Shown piece after piece: positions 22,922-33,398 of a stretch of DNA of 64,000 nucleotides. The stretch spans positions 682,001-746,000 of the forward strand of contig MU008166.1 of the NCBI GenBank assembly GCA_010909165.1, given 5' to 3'. The notes under the pieces are model-generated. The model was given only the letters and a program-made list of their open reading frames with translations, did no database searches and was not told the DNA's origin. Positions within the stretch are counted from its first letter, which is position 1. Every line of letters starts with the position of its first letter. This DNA is from Anthoceros angustus (taxonomy: Eukaryota; Streptophyta; Anthocerotopsida; Anthocerotales; Anthocerotaceae). A program made the translations under genes and the position numbers.

Positions 22922-23494
22922 GAAGAATCAAAAAATAACCAGTGCTCCAAGTGTGTCCACGCCAGAGAACATGTATTGCTTTCGGGTTGAATGTGCTTGG
23001 TTAATCCCAACCCTGTCCAAACTGCGACATGGACATCGATGGCTTACTTTCACCTTAGGTATGGATGCAAATAAGAGAACTTATGTTGTAGATCAATTCT
23101 GAAACGACTTTCTTGAGAAAGGAGAGATGGCGTGAGCCCATCTACCATAAGTTCAGTAATTTGTATCTAGTGATTCTATGACATCAAAAACTCTATCGAT
23201 ACATGCGTCCAGATTCACGGAAATTGTGAAAACTTGTTCAATTGCCCTCATCTCTACAAGTAACCTTGCAGAGACTTGCAAATCCACCGGATCCGGGCAA
23301 ATTCCAGGCTTGCACCCCCGACCCCCGATCTCCGTGACCCAGCCAGATCGCAAGCGAATCCAGACGGGGCAGACGCCGCACGTTCCCCGCGCCGTTTGAT
23401 TCTGATTCTTTCTCTTATGGTGAGATGCCAGGATCAGTCTGTGCCATCCATGTCCATGTCTCAGTTTGGACAGGAATGGAGTTAAGCAAGCATG
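22922..23494. other. Convergent 3' flanks of the two PPR copies
   Basis: The 3' flank of the plus-strand PPR (CCTGTCCAAACTGCGACATG at 23014-23033) has an inverted match in the minus copy flank near 23430-23480, where one base differs. It marks the far edge of the inverted duplication. No gene is seen. Confidence 0.6.
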
Positions 23495-25340
23495 TTCACC
23501 CCCCGAAGCGCCATACACAACAAGCGTCTCTTGGCCAAGTCCTTGCTGTGCATACCCAGCAATCAGGGCGGTCCATGTCACCACATTCTTTGTGGCCAAG
23601 CTGTTAAAAACCTGAAGTGCATCTTCCATTTCACCAAATTTTGCATACATGTCCACCAGGCAGGTGCCCACCACTACGTTATCCAGCAAACCTCGTTTGG
23701 CAGTCAGTGAGTGTAGCTGCCTGTCCTTCTGTAAGGCACCAGCGCTTCCACAGGCCGTCAGAAGGCAAGCAAAAGTAACATGGTTAGCCAAAATGAGGCC
23801 CTCCTCCTCCATTTGTCCATACACAACAAGAGCTTCTTGGCCGAGTCCCTGGTGTGCATACCCAGATATCAGGGCGGTCCATGTCACCACATCCTTCGTG
23901 TTCATGCTGTCAAAAACCTGCCGTGCATCTTCCAGTACGCCACATTTTGCATACATATGTACCAGGCAGTTGCCCAACACTGCGTCATCCAGCAACCCTC
24001 TTTCGACAATCTGTGAGTGCAGCTGCCTGCCCTTCTGTAAGGCACCGGCGCTTCCACAGGTTCAGAAGGCAGGCAAAAGTAACACGGTCAGCCAAAGCGA
24101 GGCCCTCCTGCTCCATTTGTCCATACAAAACAAGCGCCTCATGTGTGAGTCCTTGCTCGGCGTACCCAGCTATCAGGGCAGTCCATGTCAACACATTCTT
24201 CGTGCTCATGCTGTCGAAAACCTGGCGTGCATCTTCCAGTTCACCACGTTTTGCATACCCAGATATCAGCGCCGTCCATGTCACCACATCCTTTGTGGCC
24301 ATGCTTTCAAAAACCTGGCGAGCATCTTTCAGTTCGCCACATTTTGCATACATGACCACCAGGCCGTTGCCAACAAACAAGTCAGTAGGAGTGCCACTGT
24401 GCAACACATCACAGTGCACATCTCTTCCAGATTCCAAGTCGGCGGCTACAAAGACGTGACCATTCGACTTCACTCCTGACCTACGCATTTCATGGTACAG
24501 TTGTATGGCCTCCTTAGGCTTCCCGTGCTTAGCAATGTGCAGAGATTATAAAAAACCACATGAACACATTTGGATTTTCCACCCTGGTGAACACATCCAT
24601 GGCCTCCTGCAGCCTACCTCCAGATGAATACATGCGCAAGATATGGTTCCCCAAGTATGCACTCGACTCGAACACAAGTTTGGCAGTGAGATCATGAACT
24701 CGTCGCCCCACAACCAAATCCTTCTTAGCTGCACACAGCTTTAGCACAGTGTAAAACAGAGACTGAGAAACAGCAGAGTCTGTCTGCACCAGGGATTCCA
24801 GGGCTGCAACGGCCTCAGAAAGCTTCCCCTGCTGACATAACATGCTCACGGTTACAGCGGTTACGACGCCCATTGCCGATCCTGCACGCCTTGCAGGTTC
24901 AGGCTTATCCGGAGAGCTGGACTCGGAAGGAGAGCCACCATGGCCCATCTGCATATCCAAGGAACGAGCTGCTAATCAACCCAAGCTGGCCTGGACATGC
25001 TGTTTAACCACAGGACCTTGCCGGACCCCTTACGTTGGAAGTCAGGCGAACGGGAGCTCCTCTTATCTCGTCTGTTGTCCCACCACATGGTCGGTTCCAG
25101 AAAAAATTGTTGCCACAAGTGCTCCTGCTCCTGGCAACGACCATCGCTGGAAAACCCGTCCCCACCTACAGATTTTCTCGGAAGTGGAAGTGCTGGGCTC
25201 CTTACACTGCTGCACCTGGAGGGGTTGTTAGCCAGGGGTTGACTCCCTAAGATGGGGTGAGCGGGAGCTCCTCGTAGAATCCCTCTACACACACCAATTT
25301 GTTGGGTCCAGAACGGGTCCGGTTGCCATACCGTGGCCAT
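23495..25340 (-). pseudogene. PPR pseudogene, inverted paralogue lacking the E/DYW end
   Basis: It starts MATVWQPDPFWTQQ, the same as the plus-strand PPR from 19446, and follows it through the leader and the first repeats (KLCAAKKDLVVGRRVHDL; CGELKDARQVFESMATKDVV; LVVYGQMEEEGLILANHVTF). It is broken by a nonsense change after PAWVD (GAG to TAG, 24972), a one-base deletion just beyond it, an in-frame loss of about six residues in HVFVAADLESGR, and frameshifts near 24540 and 24050. After LVVYG the sequence jumps into DNA homologous to the 3' flank of the plus copy, so the last repeats plus all of the E and DYW domains are missing. Not functional as an editing enzyme. Confidence 0.85.
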
Positions 25341-26871
25341 CGTTCAGGGACCGCTGTCGGATGAGTCTGACAACAGACTATGGCAGAATGCCCAGGTATT
25401 GTGTATGCCCACGCATTCTGCCAGGTACTACTGTGTGTGACCACGCCAAACGGGCGTATAGGCAGTTTGAAGGTGCATGGACAGGCATGCGGACTCTCAA
25501 CCATCTCCAATCTAGAGTTAGGCAGCTTCCACATGGGCACCACATGAAAAAGGCAACGTATGTGTAGGTTGAAGGTAAATTGCTCATGAAGTCTAACTAT
25601 AAAGGTCGTCCAATTTCATATGTATCGTGAAACGTTGTTCACGGACTAGTTCAAAGATAACCTGTGGACAGAAATCCAAAGACCATGGCTCCCCTTAGTG
25701 CATGAGGTTAATCCGAAATGCTCTGGTTAGAGCCTCATAGCCCATACCTACTCTCTCAGTTTCCTTTATTGAATGGTAGAAGAAGAAGAAGAATTTTATT
25801 TAAGTCCACTAAAAACATATTTCCATCATGGGCCTTGGTTGTTAACAACTTGTACATGGTATGCTTAAGCTACTTGCACCAAGGGCCTTTAGGTACCCTA
25901 TCTAAGTACCGATCTAAGTGTAGGATGTACAAGATGGGTACTTAGGGGATATTTGCAATTGATTTTGAAGTATATTTATCTTGTGATACTGCGAGGTGAG
26001 AAAATCAATACCGGGTATTGATGTCCACCCTACAGGCAAAACCTATGGACCCGAGGCTGCTTAACTAGAAACACTTTCAACAGCTCATGTTACTAAAAAA
26101 ATTTTGAACTTGACTTCACAAGATCTGCAAACATAGGACAACATTCGATAAGCCACCAGCTAATAGTGCAAAGGAGTAGTCTATACAAGAAACTCAAGTG
26201 CGCAGCTTGACAAGTATGTGCAGCGCATGAAACGACGTAGGAGTACACAAAGCGCTTTCCCGCTTGCCTTAGATTCAGTGGTCATGCAAATGTTCAAAAT
26301 TGATAAATTAATAGGCTAGGTGGAATAGATAAATGTCTCTCACATATTTGTACACGATCGTGGAATTAGCCTAACTTACCAAATTTTAAAAAATGAGATA
26401 TTAGCCTATCAAGTCGCCAACTAGCAAGGTTTCCATCCTCTATTTAAACAAAAGAAAAAAAGAAAAACTTAGAAGGTTCCCATCTTTTGTGAACCAAGCT
26501 AGGTACTCATTGTGAGCCCAAGCTACTAATGCGATGTAGGTAGTAATTACATACTGTCCAAAAAGTCTGTAAAATGGATAGAGTTATTTCACATAAATCA
26601 TAAAAAGAATACCTGGAGTAACCTACAAGAAAAAGCTGTCACTAGTGGCTTGGTTGTGGAGAAGGAGACGGAGCCGTGCCGAGTCGCAGAGCCAAAGCCG
26701 CGGCTTCTGAACCTCTTTGATGGTCGTGTAGGTTTTAGAGGTCATCGTCGGTACGTTGTATTTGGAGTGTTGTGGTGAAGATGTTTGGCCAGGGCGTGGC
26801 CAAATGAAGGGCATGGAGAGAAAGTAAAATGCAGAAATCCGTGTGGAGGGATGAGGAGGGAGGAGAGGCGA
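25341..26871. other. Intergenic with an R1 repeat
   Basis: AT-richer than the flanking genes, with no recognisable coding exon besides the R1 copy. The end near 26871 should hold the 3' UTR of the eight-EF-hand gene. Confidence 0.5.
25771..25945 (+). repeat. R1 dispersed repeat
   Basis: Opens with GAAGAAGAAGAAGAATTTTA and TTTAAGTCCACTAAAAAC, then CATCATGGGCCTTGG, ACTTGTACATGGTATGC and CTATCTAAGTACCGATCTAA. About 80% like the copy at 61.8 kb by eye. No ORF or terminal repeat is evident, so it is a nonautonomous element or a 3' tail of one. Confidence 0.8.
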
Positions 26872-28068
26872 CTAGGCCTTGTAGGTGAGCATGAGATGGA
26901 GGAACTCGGAGAAATCCAAGGTGCCGTTGCCATCCAAGTCGCCGGCATTGATCATGGCCTGCACCTCGGCCTGGGTGACGTTCTCCCCGAGGAGGCGGAG
27001 CACAGTCCCCAGCTCCTGCTGGGTGATGCGGCCATCCCCGTCCCGGTCGAAGAGGTTGAACTTCTGCCTCCACTCCAGCAGCTGCTCCCGGCTCATGTGC
27101 GGAGTATACATGTTCTTGGGCGCCACGGCGGCCGCCGCCACCTGCTTCCTGGTCATGAAGTCCAGGAACTCGTGGAACTCCAAGGTGCCGTTCCCGTTGG
27201 AGTCGGCGGAGTCGATGGAGGCCTGCACCTCGGCCTCCGTGAGGTTATGGCCCAGCAGGCGCAACGACGTGCCGAGCTCGGTGGCCGTGATCCTGCCGTC
27301 GCCGTCCCGATCGAACGCCGCGAACACCTCCCGGTAGCGAGCCACCTGCTGCGGCCTGGGCCCGGCGCCCGACTCCCGGTGCAGATGCCGCGCCATGAGG
27401 TGCAGGAACTCGGTGAAGTCCAGGCGGCCGTTGCCGTCCACGTCCTCGCTGTTGATGAGCGCCTGGGCCTCGGGCTCCGTCACCGTCTCGCCCAGGAGGC
27501 GCATGGCGGTCACCAGCTCCCGGGCCGTGATGCTGCCGTTGGCGTCGCCGTCGAAGAGCAGGAACATGTCCCGGAACTTGGCCATCTGGTCCGGCCGGAG
27601 CTGCGAGACCTCGTGCCGCTGCACCTGCTGGTTCAGCCGCGCCGCCAGGGCCAGGAACGTGGCCAGATCCAGAGCCTCGTCCGCCCCCGCCTCCGATCCC
27701 ACCCCGGCCTGCTCCAGCATCAGCTGCACCTGCGCTTCCGTGAAGTTTCGCCCCAGAAGCTTCATCGCCGTGCCCACCTCCGCCGCCGCGATCCGCCCGT
27801 CGCCATCCCTGTCGAACACGCGGAACACCTCCTCGTACCTCTTCACCCGCTCCCTGCTCAGCTGCGGGATCGCGGTCTGCTCCCCACCTCTCCATGGCCG
27901 GGCCATGAACTCCGACGCCGGATTGACGTACTTCCCGCAAGCGTGCTGGACGCAACATTTCACCGTGGTCGCCCGCGACAGCACAGTCCCGGCCATGGCA
28001 ATCCGGGACTGTACATGTGCACACGTTCGTGGCGCTATATTTGTGAGGAGAACGTGCTCGATGCACAT
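26872..28068 (-). CDS. Calmodulin-like protein with eight EF-hand positions
   Basis: One exon of 398 codons from ATG 28068, or 374 from ATG 27996 (MAGTVLSR). Four calmodulin-type lobes follow each other. Canonical loops are DRDGDGRIAAAE, DGDANGSITARE, EDVDGNGRLDFTEF, DRDGDGRITATE, DSNGNGTLEFHE, DRDGDGRITQQE and DLDGNGTLDFSE; the partner of the first (EAGADEALDLATF) is degenerate. The helices between (AMKLLG, AMRLLG, SLRLLG, VLRLLG) are those of calmodulin. Calmodulin itself has four EF-hands, so this is a doubled form. Likely a cytosolic calcium sensor. Codon use is strongly GC-biased. Only 33 bp separate ATG 28068 from the stop codon of the next gene upstream. Confidence 0.85.
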   Translation of the reverse strand: MCIEHVLLTNIAPRTCAHVQSRIAMAGTVLSRATTVKCCVQHACGKYVNPASEFMARPWRGGEQTAIPQLSRERVKRYEEVFRVFDRDGDGRIAAAEVGTAMKLLGRNFTEAQVQLMLEQAGVGSEAGADEALDLATFLALAARLNQQVQRHEVSQLRPDQMAKFRDMFLLFDGDANGSITARELVTAMRLLGETVTEPEAQALINSEDVDGNGRLDFTEFLHLMARHLHRESGAGPRPQQVARYREVFAAFDRDGDGRITATELGTSLRLLGHNLTEAEVQASIDSADSNGNGTLEFHEFLDFMTRKQVAAAAVAPKNMYTPHMSREQLLEWRQKFNLFDRDGDGRITQQELGTVLRLLGENVTQAEVQAMINAGDLDGNGTLDFSEFLHLMLTYKA

Positions 28069-28101
28069 GTTTCACATGAGATGCTCAATTTCTCGCAACA
28101 A

Positions 28102-28971
28102 TCACTCCCTGTCCGTCTCTCCTTGTGCTTCTGCATCTGCTTCAGCATCTGCTTCTACATCTGCATCGGCTTCTACATCTGCATCGGCTTCTACATCTGC
28201 GTCGGCCTCCAATTCGAGCCTGGCCACAAAGACGCAGAATTCTGCCAGGTCGATGGTGCCGTCGCCGTCCGCATCGGCAGCCTGGAGCATCTCCCGGACC
28301 TCGCCTTCGCTGGGGCTGTAGCCCATGGACTGCATGGCCGCGCCCAGCTCCAGGGCCGTGATCCGCCCATCGCCGTTGCTGTCCAGCACGGAGAACGCCT
28401 CCTTGTATCTCTCCTCCATCTCCTCCATCTGCTGCTGGCTCAGGCCCTGCGAGGCTTCGGTGTGGGACTGGGACTGGGAGTGGCGGATCCGGAGCCTGTC
28501 GGTGAGGATGAGGAACTCCGCCAAGTCCAGGCTCCCGTTTCCGTCCAAGTCGCCGGCGTCTATCAGGGCCTGGACCTCCAGCTGGGACATCTCGTGGCCC
28601 AGGAGCTTCATGGCGTGCTCCAGCTCCTGGGTCGTGATGCGGCCGTCGCCGTCCTTGTCGTAGAGGGTGAAGGCGTCCTTGTACGGGGCGAGCTGCTGGG
28701 CGGTGAAATTAGGGAGCTCTCCGGGGCCCAGCTGCCAGCCCAGGATGATGAGGAACTCTGCGAAGTTCAGGAGCCCGTCTCCGTCCAGGTCGCCCTTTGT
28801 CAGCATCTCCTGCACCTCCAGTTCAGTGACATCCAGGCCAAGCACACCCATTGCGCTACCCACCTCCTTGCCGGTGATGCGACCGTCGCCATCGCTGTCC
28901 ACCAGGCGGAAGGCCTCCTTGAAGCGTGCCATCTTGTCCTCGGTGAGCTCCGGTCGCCTAGCAGCTGCCAT
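28102..28971 (-). CDS. Calmodulin-like protein with six EF-hands and an acidic repeat tail
   Basis: A 289-residue intronless frame from ATG 28971 (MAAARRPELTEDKMARFKEA). Three calmodulin-like lobes with canonical loops: DSDGDGRITGKE, DLDGDGLLNFAE, DKDGDGRITTQE, DLDGNGSLDLAE, DSNGDGRITALE and DADGDGTIDLAE. The last 30 residues are an EADADV repeat encoded by a GATGTAGAAGCC-type microsatellite and could be unstable in length. It lies directly upstream of the eight-EF-hand gene on the same strand, so the two are probably a tandem duplication, or two exons of one very long EF-hand gene. Calcium sensor role is inferred from the family. Confidence 0.85.
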   Translation of the reverse strand: MAAARRPELTEDKMARFKEAFRLVDSDGDGRITGKEVGSAMGVLGLDVTELEVQEMLTKGDLDGDGLLNFAEFLIILGWQLGPGELPNFTAQQLAPYKDAFTLYDKDGDGRITTQELEHAMKLLGHEMSQLEVQALIDAGDLDGNGSLDLAEFLILTDRLRIRHSQSQSHTEASQGLSQQQMEEMEERYKEAFSVLDSNGDGRITALELGAAMQSMGYSPSEGEVREMLQAADADGDGTIDLAEFCVFVARLELEADADVEADADVEADADVEADAEADAEAQGETDRE

Positions 28972-28982
28972 GCTGACAATTC

Positions 28983-29010
28983 AAGGAAAGGAAAGGAAAG
29001 GAAAAGGAAG
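28983..29010. repeat. GGAAA microsatellite
   Basis: Five GGAAA units just upstream of the start codon of the six-EF-hand gene, probably in its 5' UTR or promoter. Confidence 0.7.
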
Positions 29011-29213
29011 CTCAATTTCTTCGTCCGGACTCCTTTGCAAGGAGGCGAGAAACACCTGTAGCAGGCTTCAGAGCACGTTCGGATCACAGTTGTCATTCGA
29101 GTGAATCAGAGAACAGTGTTGAATCGACTCACTCTGTACATGTAGTTTGTCCCTTCCTGCTGGAGAGACTTTTGTACAACACGATCAACGGAAAGGCAGA
29201 GCAGGGAAGACAG

Positions 29214-32005
29214 TTACGCTGAGTGGGGTGTCCAGTGATGCTCAACACCAAGTGCTCCCAAGTTCATGTCGCGTGCCTGCTGTTGGGCGACCCACTGCCA
29301 GTAGCCAGATGTAGGACTGAGGAATTCGTACCGGGAGTAGTCCTGCTCCAAGTTCACCTTCACTTCCTGGTTGGGAGACTCCATGGCCACAGTCGGGTAC
29401 AGAAGGCCTCCTTTCAAGGTGTTAGATACACATCCCACTACAGTGCCGTTTTTGACGAAGAAGAGGTTGTTCGTGCCGTAGTGGATTCCAACGCCCACCG
29501 TATCACCTGTGCCAAACATGGCACCTAAGGGCTCCAACATGTCGTGCATATGGACAATGCCATCGTCACCGTGGTAACCACAAGTGTTGACAGCCCATCC
29601 TGGTTGTTTGTCATCTTCGAAGTGCACCTTGTCGGTAAAGCCGACCCCTACAGCAGAGTCTTCCCCACCACATAGAATGGTCACCTCGAAATAATACAGG
29701 TGCGTCCGACAAGGTGCAGGTAGGTTGGCTTGGAGGGCCACCACTTCCCTCACGTTGCGTCGTCTCTTACGCACATGCCTGTCCAGTTTCAAACACCATT
29801 TTGTGAACCTAATTTGTTACCAGCCAGCCAACAAATGTATGGTTTCGGAGCGCACATAGTTGCCTTACCTTGCTGTTAACCGGTCTGGGGAAACAGCTAC
29901 CAAGGTGGAGTCGCCTATTGTGTCATGGAAGTAGGAAGGTAAAGGCTCTTCCATGAAGGTCCAGTTTCCGAAGTTGAGTAACACTTGGGCGTGCCTGCTT
30001 TTGAGGCCAATCGTGGGAAACAACTGGCTGGCACCATTTAGACTGTTGGCCATGTCCAGGGCCCCCAACAGCTGCCCTTTGTGGGTGAAAAAAATCTGCT
30101 GGCTGCTGTGCAGGATCCCTGCACCAACGATATCACCTGTCCCGAATTTGGGGCCCTGCCCAACATCTGCCTGACAACCCCAGGACCCATCCAAGCTGTG
30201 GTATCCCCAGGAGCCCCAATATAGCCCAGGTAGGTGATTAGGCCAAAAGGATGTGTCGCTGGTGAATCCTATTGTGATGCTCCCGTCGTTGGTTCCCCTG
30301 TTCTCGACCTTCATCTCGAAGTATGTCACCGTATGCTGGTGGGAGAGAGGTCGGTTAGCCTGCACGGCAACTGCATCAGCCTTAGTTGGCTTCAGGTACT
30401 TCACTGCTAGATGGTCGCTGGAAACAGTCAACCATCTTGGGTTACAGTTGATGCTGTTGAGAAACGGGAATAGGTGGTTGATCTGACTTCCTTCTGATGA
30501 AAGTCCTCTCCATGATAGGTCTCGCATCCTTCTGACCACGTTATCAACTCCTGTCCCACCTGCCGTTGGTGAGTGTCTCAATGCACTGGACCATTACTCC
30601 ATCTGGTTACGAAGCGAAAACAACTATCACCATCGGAATCACTCACCTGGAGGCACGTCTCCATAGTTGGAAACGAGACGCTGAATCTCATCACGTTTAG
30701 AGATGCACTCCGAATCATCTTCGGCCCACGACAAAACATGGTTCAGCCTCACAAGGGCCTCAACATACAAGCCTTGCTTGGCTTTGTCCAGGGCATTTCG
30801 TCGGTACTCCATACGCAGCAACCTATACTTCTCTTCCTGTTGCGGGAACTTCGCAAACAACCTGCTCCTCACATCAATGTCATCAAATGCAATCTTCAAG
30901 GGACGATCTTCCCTTGGATCGAAGGGACTCTTGGTGATATTGTAGGTCAACAGGGTCCATCTGTCATAAGTCCTCCCGTCAGTGCCCTTCACTGGATCAC
31001 ACATTATCTCCCACGTGATAGGATCATGGTACCATTTGTGTGGATTGGCCGCTAGCGTAGACACTAAGGGCTGCTGATGGGGTCTGGCGTCAATCTTGGA
31101 CCTCTCTTTCTCCATCTCTACCATGACCTATAGCCAGAGGTATTCAACAGGGATTCTCAGGAATGTAAAGCAAAACTCCAACAACATTACTGGTAACCCT
31201 TACAGCATGGAAGAATTCCCTGATGACATCCGTTTGTGCGTCTGTCGCTTTGACAAAGCAAATAACTCCCTCCAAGAACATGCCAGGATATGCTTGAACT
31301 TCAGCACGCAAAGGTTTCCACACTGCTTGCAACTGCTGTCGAAGAGCCTTTTGGGATGTTGATGAAGACGTACCAGTGTGGGTTCTGAGCAAGGTCTGCA
31401 GTTGCAAAAGAGCCAACTGGAACTCGTCCCGCTGTGCCATGCTCTCCACTGCGGCCTGATGCCTCATGCACAGATTAGAGACGTAAAAACATGAAACTAC
31501 AAAGGAGAATCAACGTCGGCAAAAAGCTATACACATACTACATACTTCGAGAGTAGTAATGAACAGCGTGGTCTGAAAAAAAATCATCACACGCTGTCGG
31601 AGCAATCGGAGTTCAGAAAATATCTGGTTGGCGTCCCAATGTGACTCCACAAACCCCATGCCCAGAATTTTGTGCCCATCCTTGATCGCCTGCCGAAGTT
31701 CCTGTTCCAAGGCCTCTACACGATGCAGAAACAAGTTCACTCACATCAGGGACTGCACCGCATACCGGAAACAGCAAAACAATTATGCAGCTGCTTGCAA
31801 GACACATGCCAAGAGCCCAAGCTGCCGTGTTCCTGCGACAAAAGTGGTTTCCGCCCAGCGCCATCATGTTTTGTTCCAAGTTCTTCTCCAGCAGGCTCAG
31901 TTCCGCAGCCACTTGACAGCTCTGGCTTTTGGGAGCCCACAAGTCCTGCGCTAGCAAAACGACCTTTTGCAGGATCTGGGCCGCAGCCATTGCGAGTTCC
32001 GCCAT
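29214..32005 (-). CDS. U-box protein with two C-terminal SPRY domains
   Basis: Six exons join in phase: 32005-31840, 31739-31546, 31455-31204, 31127-30647, 30559-29869 and 29778-29214, about 782 residues. Residues 1-210 are helical (MAELAMAAAQILQKVVLLAQ), reminiscent of the N-terminal four-helix regions before plant U-boxes. A U-box follows at about residue 228 (DPITWEIMCDPVKGTDGRTY), then a short helical linker. Two SPRY domains come next: one with YFEMKVENRG and SITIGFTSD, GLYWGSWGYHSLDG, FGTGDIVGAG; the second with YYFEVTILCGGEDSAVGVGF, GWAVNTCGYHGDDG, FGTGDTVGVG. U-boxes recruit E2 enzymes for ubiquitin transfer and SPRY domains bind partner proteins, so an E3 ligase with a SPRY substrate reader is inferred. 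The first intron boundary (GTCGCA donor) is the weakest. Confidence 0.75.
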
Positions 32006-33398
32006 CCTGATATAAATCCCAGCACAGCCCTGATGCCACCTGATGGATCCTGAAGTCACGCATCCTCGAAACCCTTATCTGGGACTCAACTAGCACACCA
32101 CAGTCCTTCTGGACACGAAAACCACGGGAAGCCAGCAGGAAAGCGGTGAGGTGTATAATTATTCTAGTGCTGCATTTCCTTGCTGCCGCTCCCCTCACCG
32201 AATTAAATTCCATGGAGGACATAAATTGCAAGAGGAGGTCAAGCTATGAGCTCTCTACATGTGGACACTGAGCTCTGCAGGTGGCGTCTTCAAAAGATAT
32301 TTTCATGCCGAAAATTCCTGAACGTATTCGCAGCGCAGGTCCCAAACTCAGTACTGCCCGGCACGGTGGCCATGGTGTCGAGGGATAGGGCCATTGACAT
32401 CTCCATCACCATCCACCAAGCAACCTTTAGATATTTCGAGGGCTTGGAGCTGTAGCTAGCTCACCAGCTCACGAGACCTCCCGAGCGACAGGATAACAGT
32501 ACCTCGGAGAGTGTCTGTCTCAACAACTGTCTTGTCCGAGGTCCGATACCGCAGATGCTGCTGGAGTTGTAGCTGCAGCTAGACTTTTCCATTACGAACT
32601 CCGATAGTAGAGCCTCCATGACCGGCTCATGACACGGCACATGTGAACCTGTAGTTGAAACCATCTGGAGCCTCCACATTCAGATGACTGCGTCATGAAG
32701 AATACATCTATGAAGCTTACATGAGAGAAGAACTTGCAAATATCATCTGTCTGCGGTATGGTAGCTTAAAGGAGGACGATGACATCGTCAATCTTGTGAG
32801 CTTGTCCCTGCATCAATATCTCCCCTCCCACAGGTTGCCACTATCCTTCCAGCTCAGGACTGCAAGGCCCAAAGGATATACACACGATGCGCAAGTTCAT
32901 CAATTCATTCATTCATTCATTGAACAGATACCTGAGATTAGCTTCCCAGCATCTGCCATGGCTACTCGGAACCTCAAGATTCCGAGAACAATGAGCCTTC
33001 TTGTATGAACGTTCATCTGCTCCCTGCGCATTTAGCGTTGGTTCGTGAGGGTATCTCGGCATAGCCAGTCATGAAAGTAAGTCGCTGTATTCAGTGCATT
33101 GTATACATAGAGATGGATGTATCACTGATAAATCATGGCCTGTTTGGCAGTGGAGATAGTGAAAAGAAAGCAGCAGTAACGGTTGTTGGGCAACCTGGTT
33201 CGGGATCATGGAGCGGTACCCCAGGGGGCGCAATGTGCAGGACAAGCAACCTGGTTCACCTGCACCTTGCACGGATCCCCATGGCGATGACGGATCCGAC
33301 CCGTCCGCAGCCCTGCACGCGCGACTTGTCGGGCTCCCAGCCTCTCCACTGGATTGACTCGCGCAGGACACGGAGTCGCATTGGCGAATTTCAAGGAC
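32006..33398. other. Intergenic, no gene recognised
   Basis: Presumed divergent promoters of the U-box/SPRY gene and the hydrolase gene. An ATTC microsatellite lies near 32903-32920. ORFs are short and without domains. Confidence 0.5.

Noticed and set aside
26785-29061. A 758-codon plus-strand open frame
   Set aside because: It is antisense to both calmodulin-like genes. GC-rich third positions in the EF-hand repeats remove stops on the opposite strand. Its translation is low-complexity and lacks any domain.
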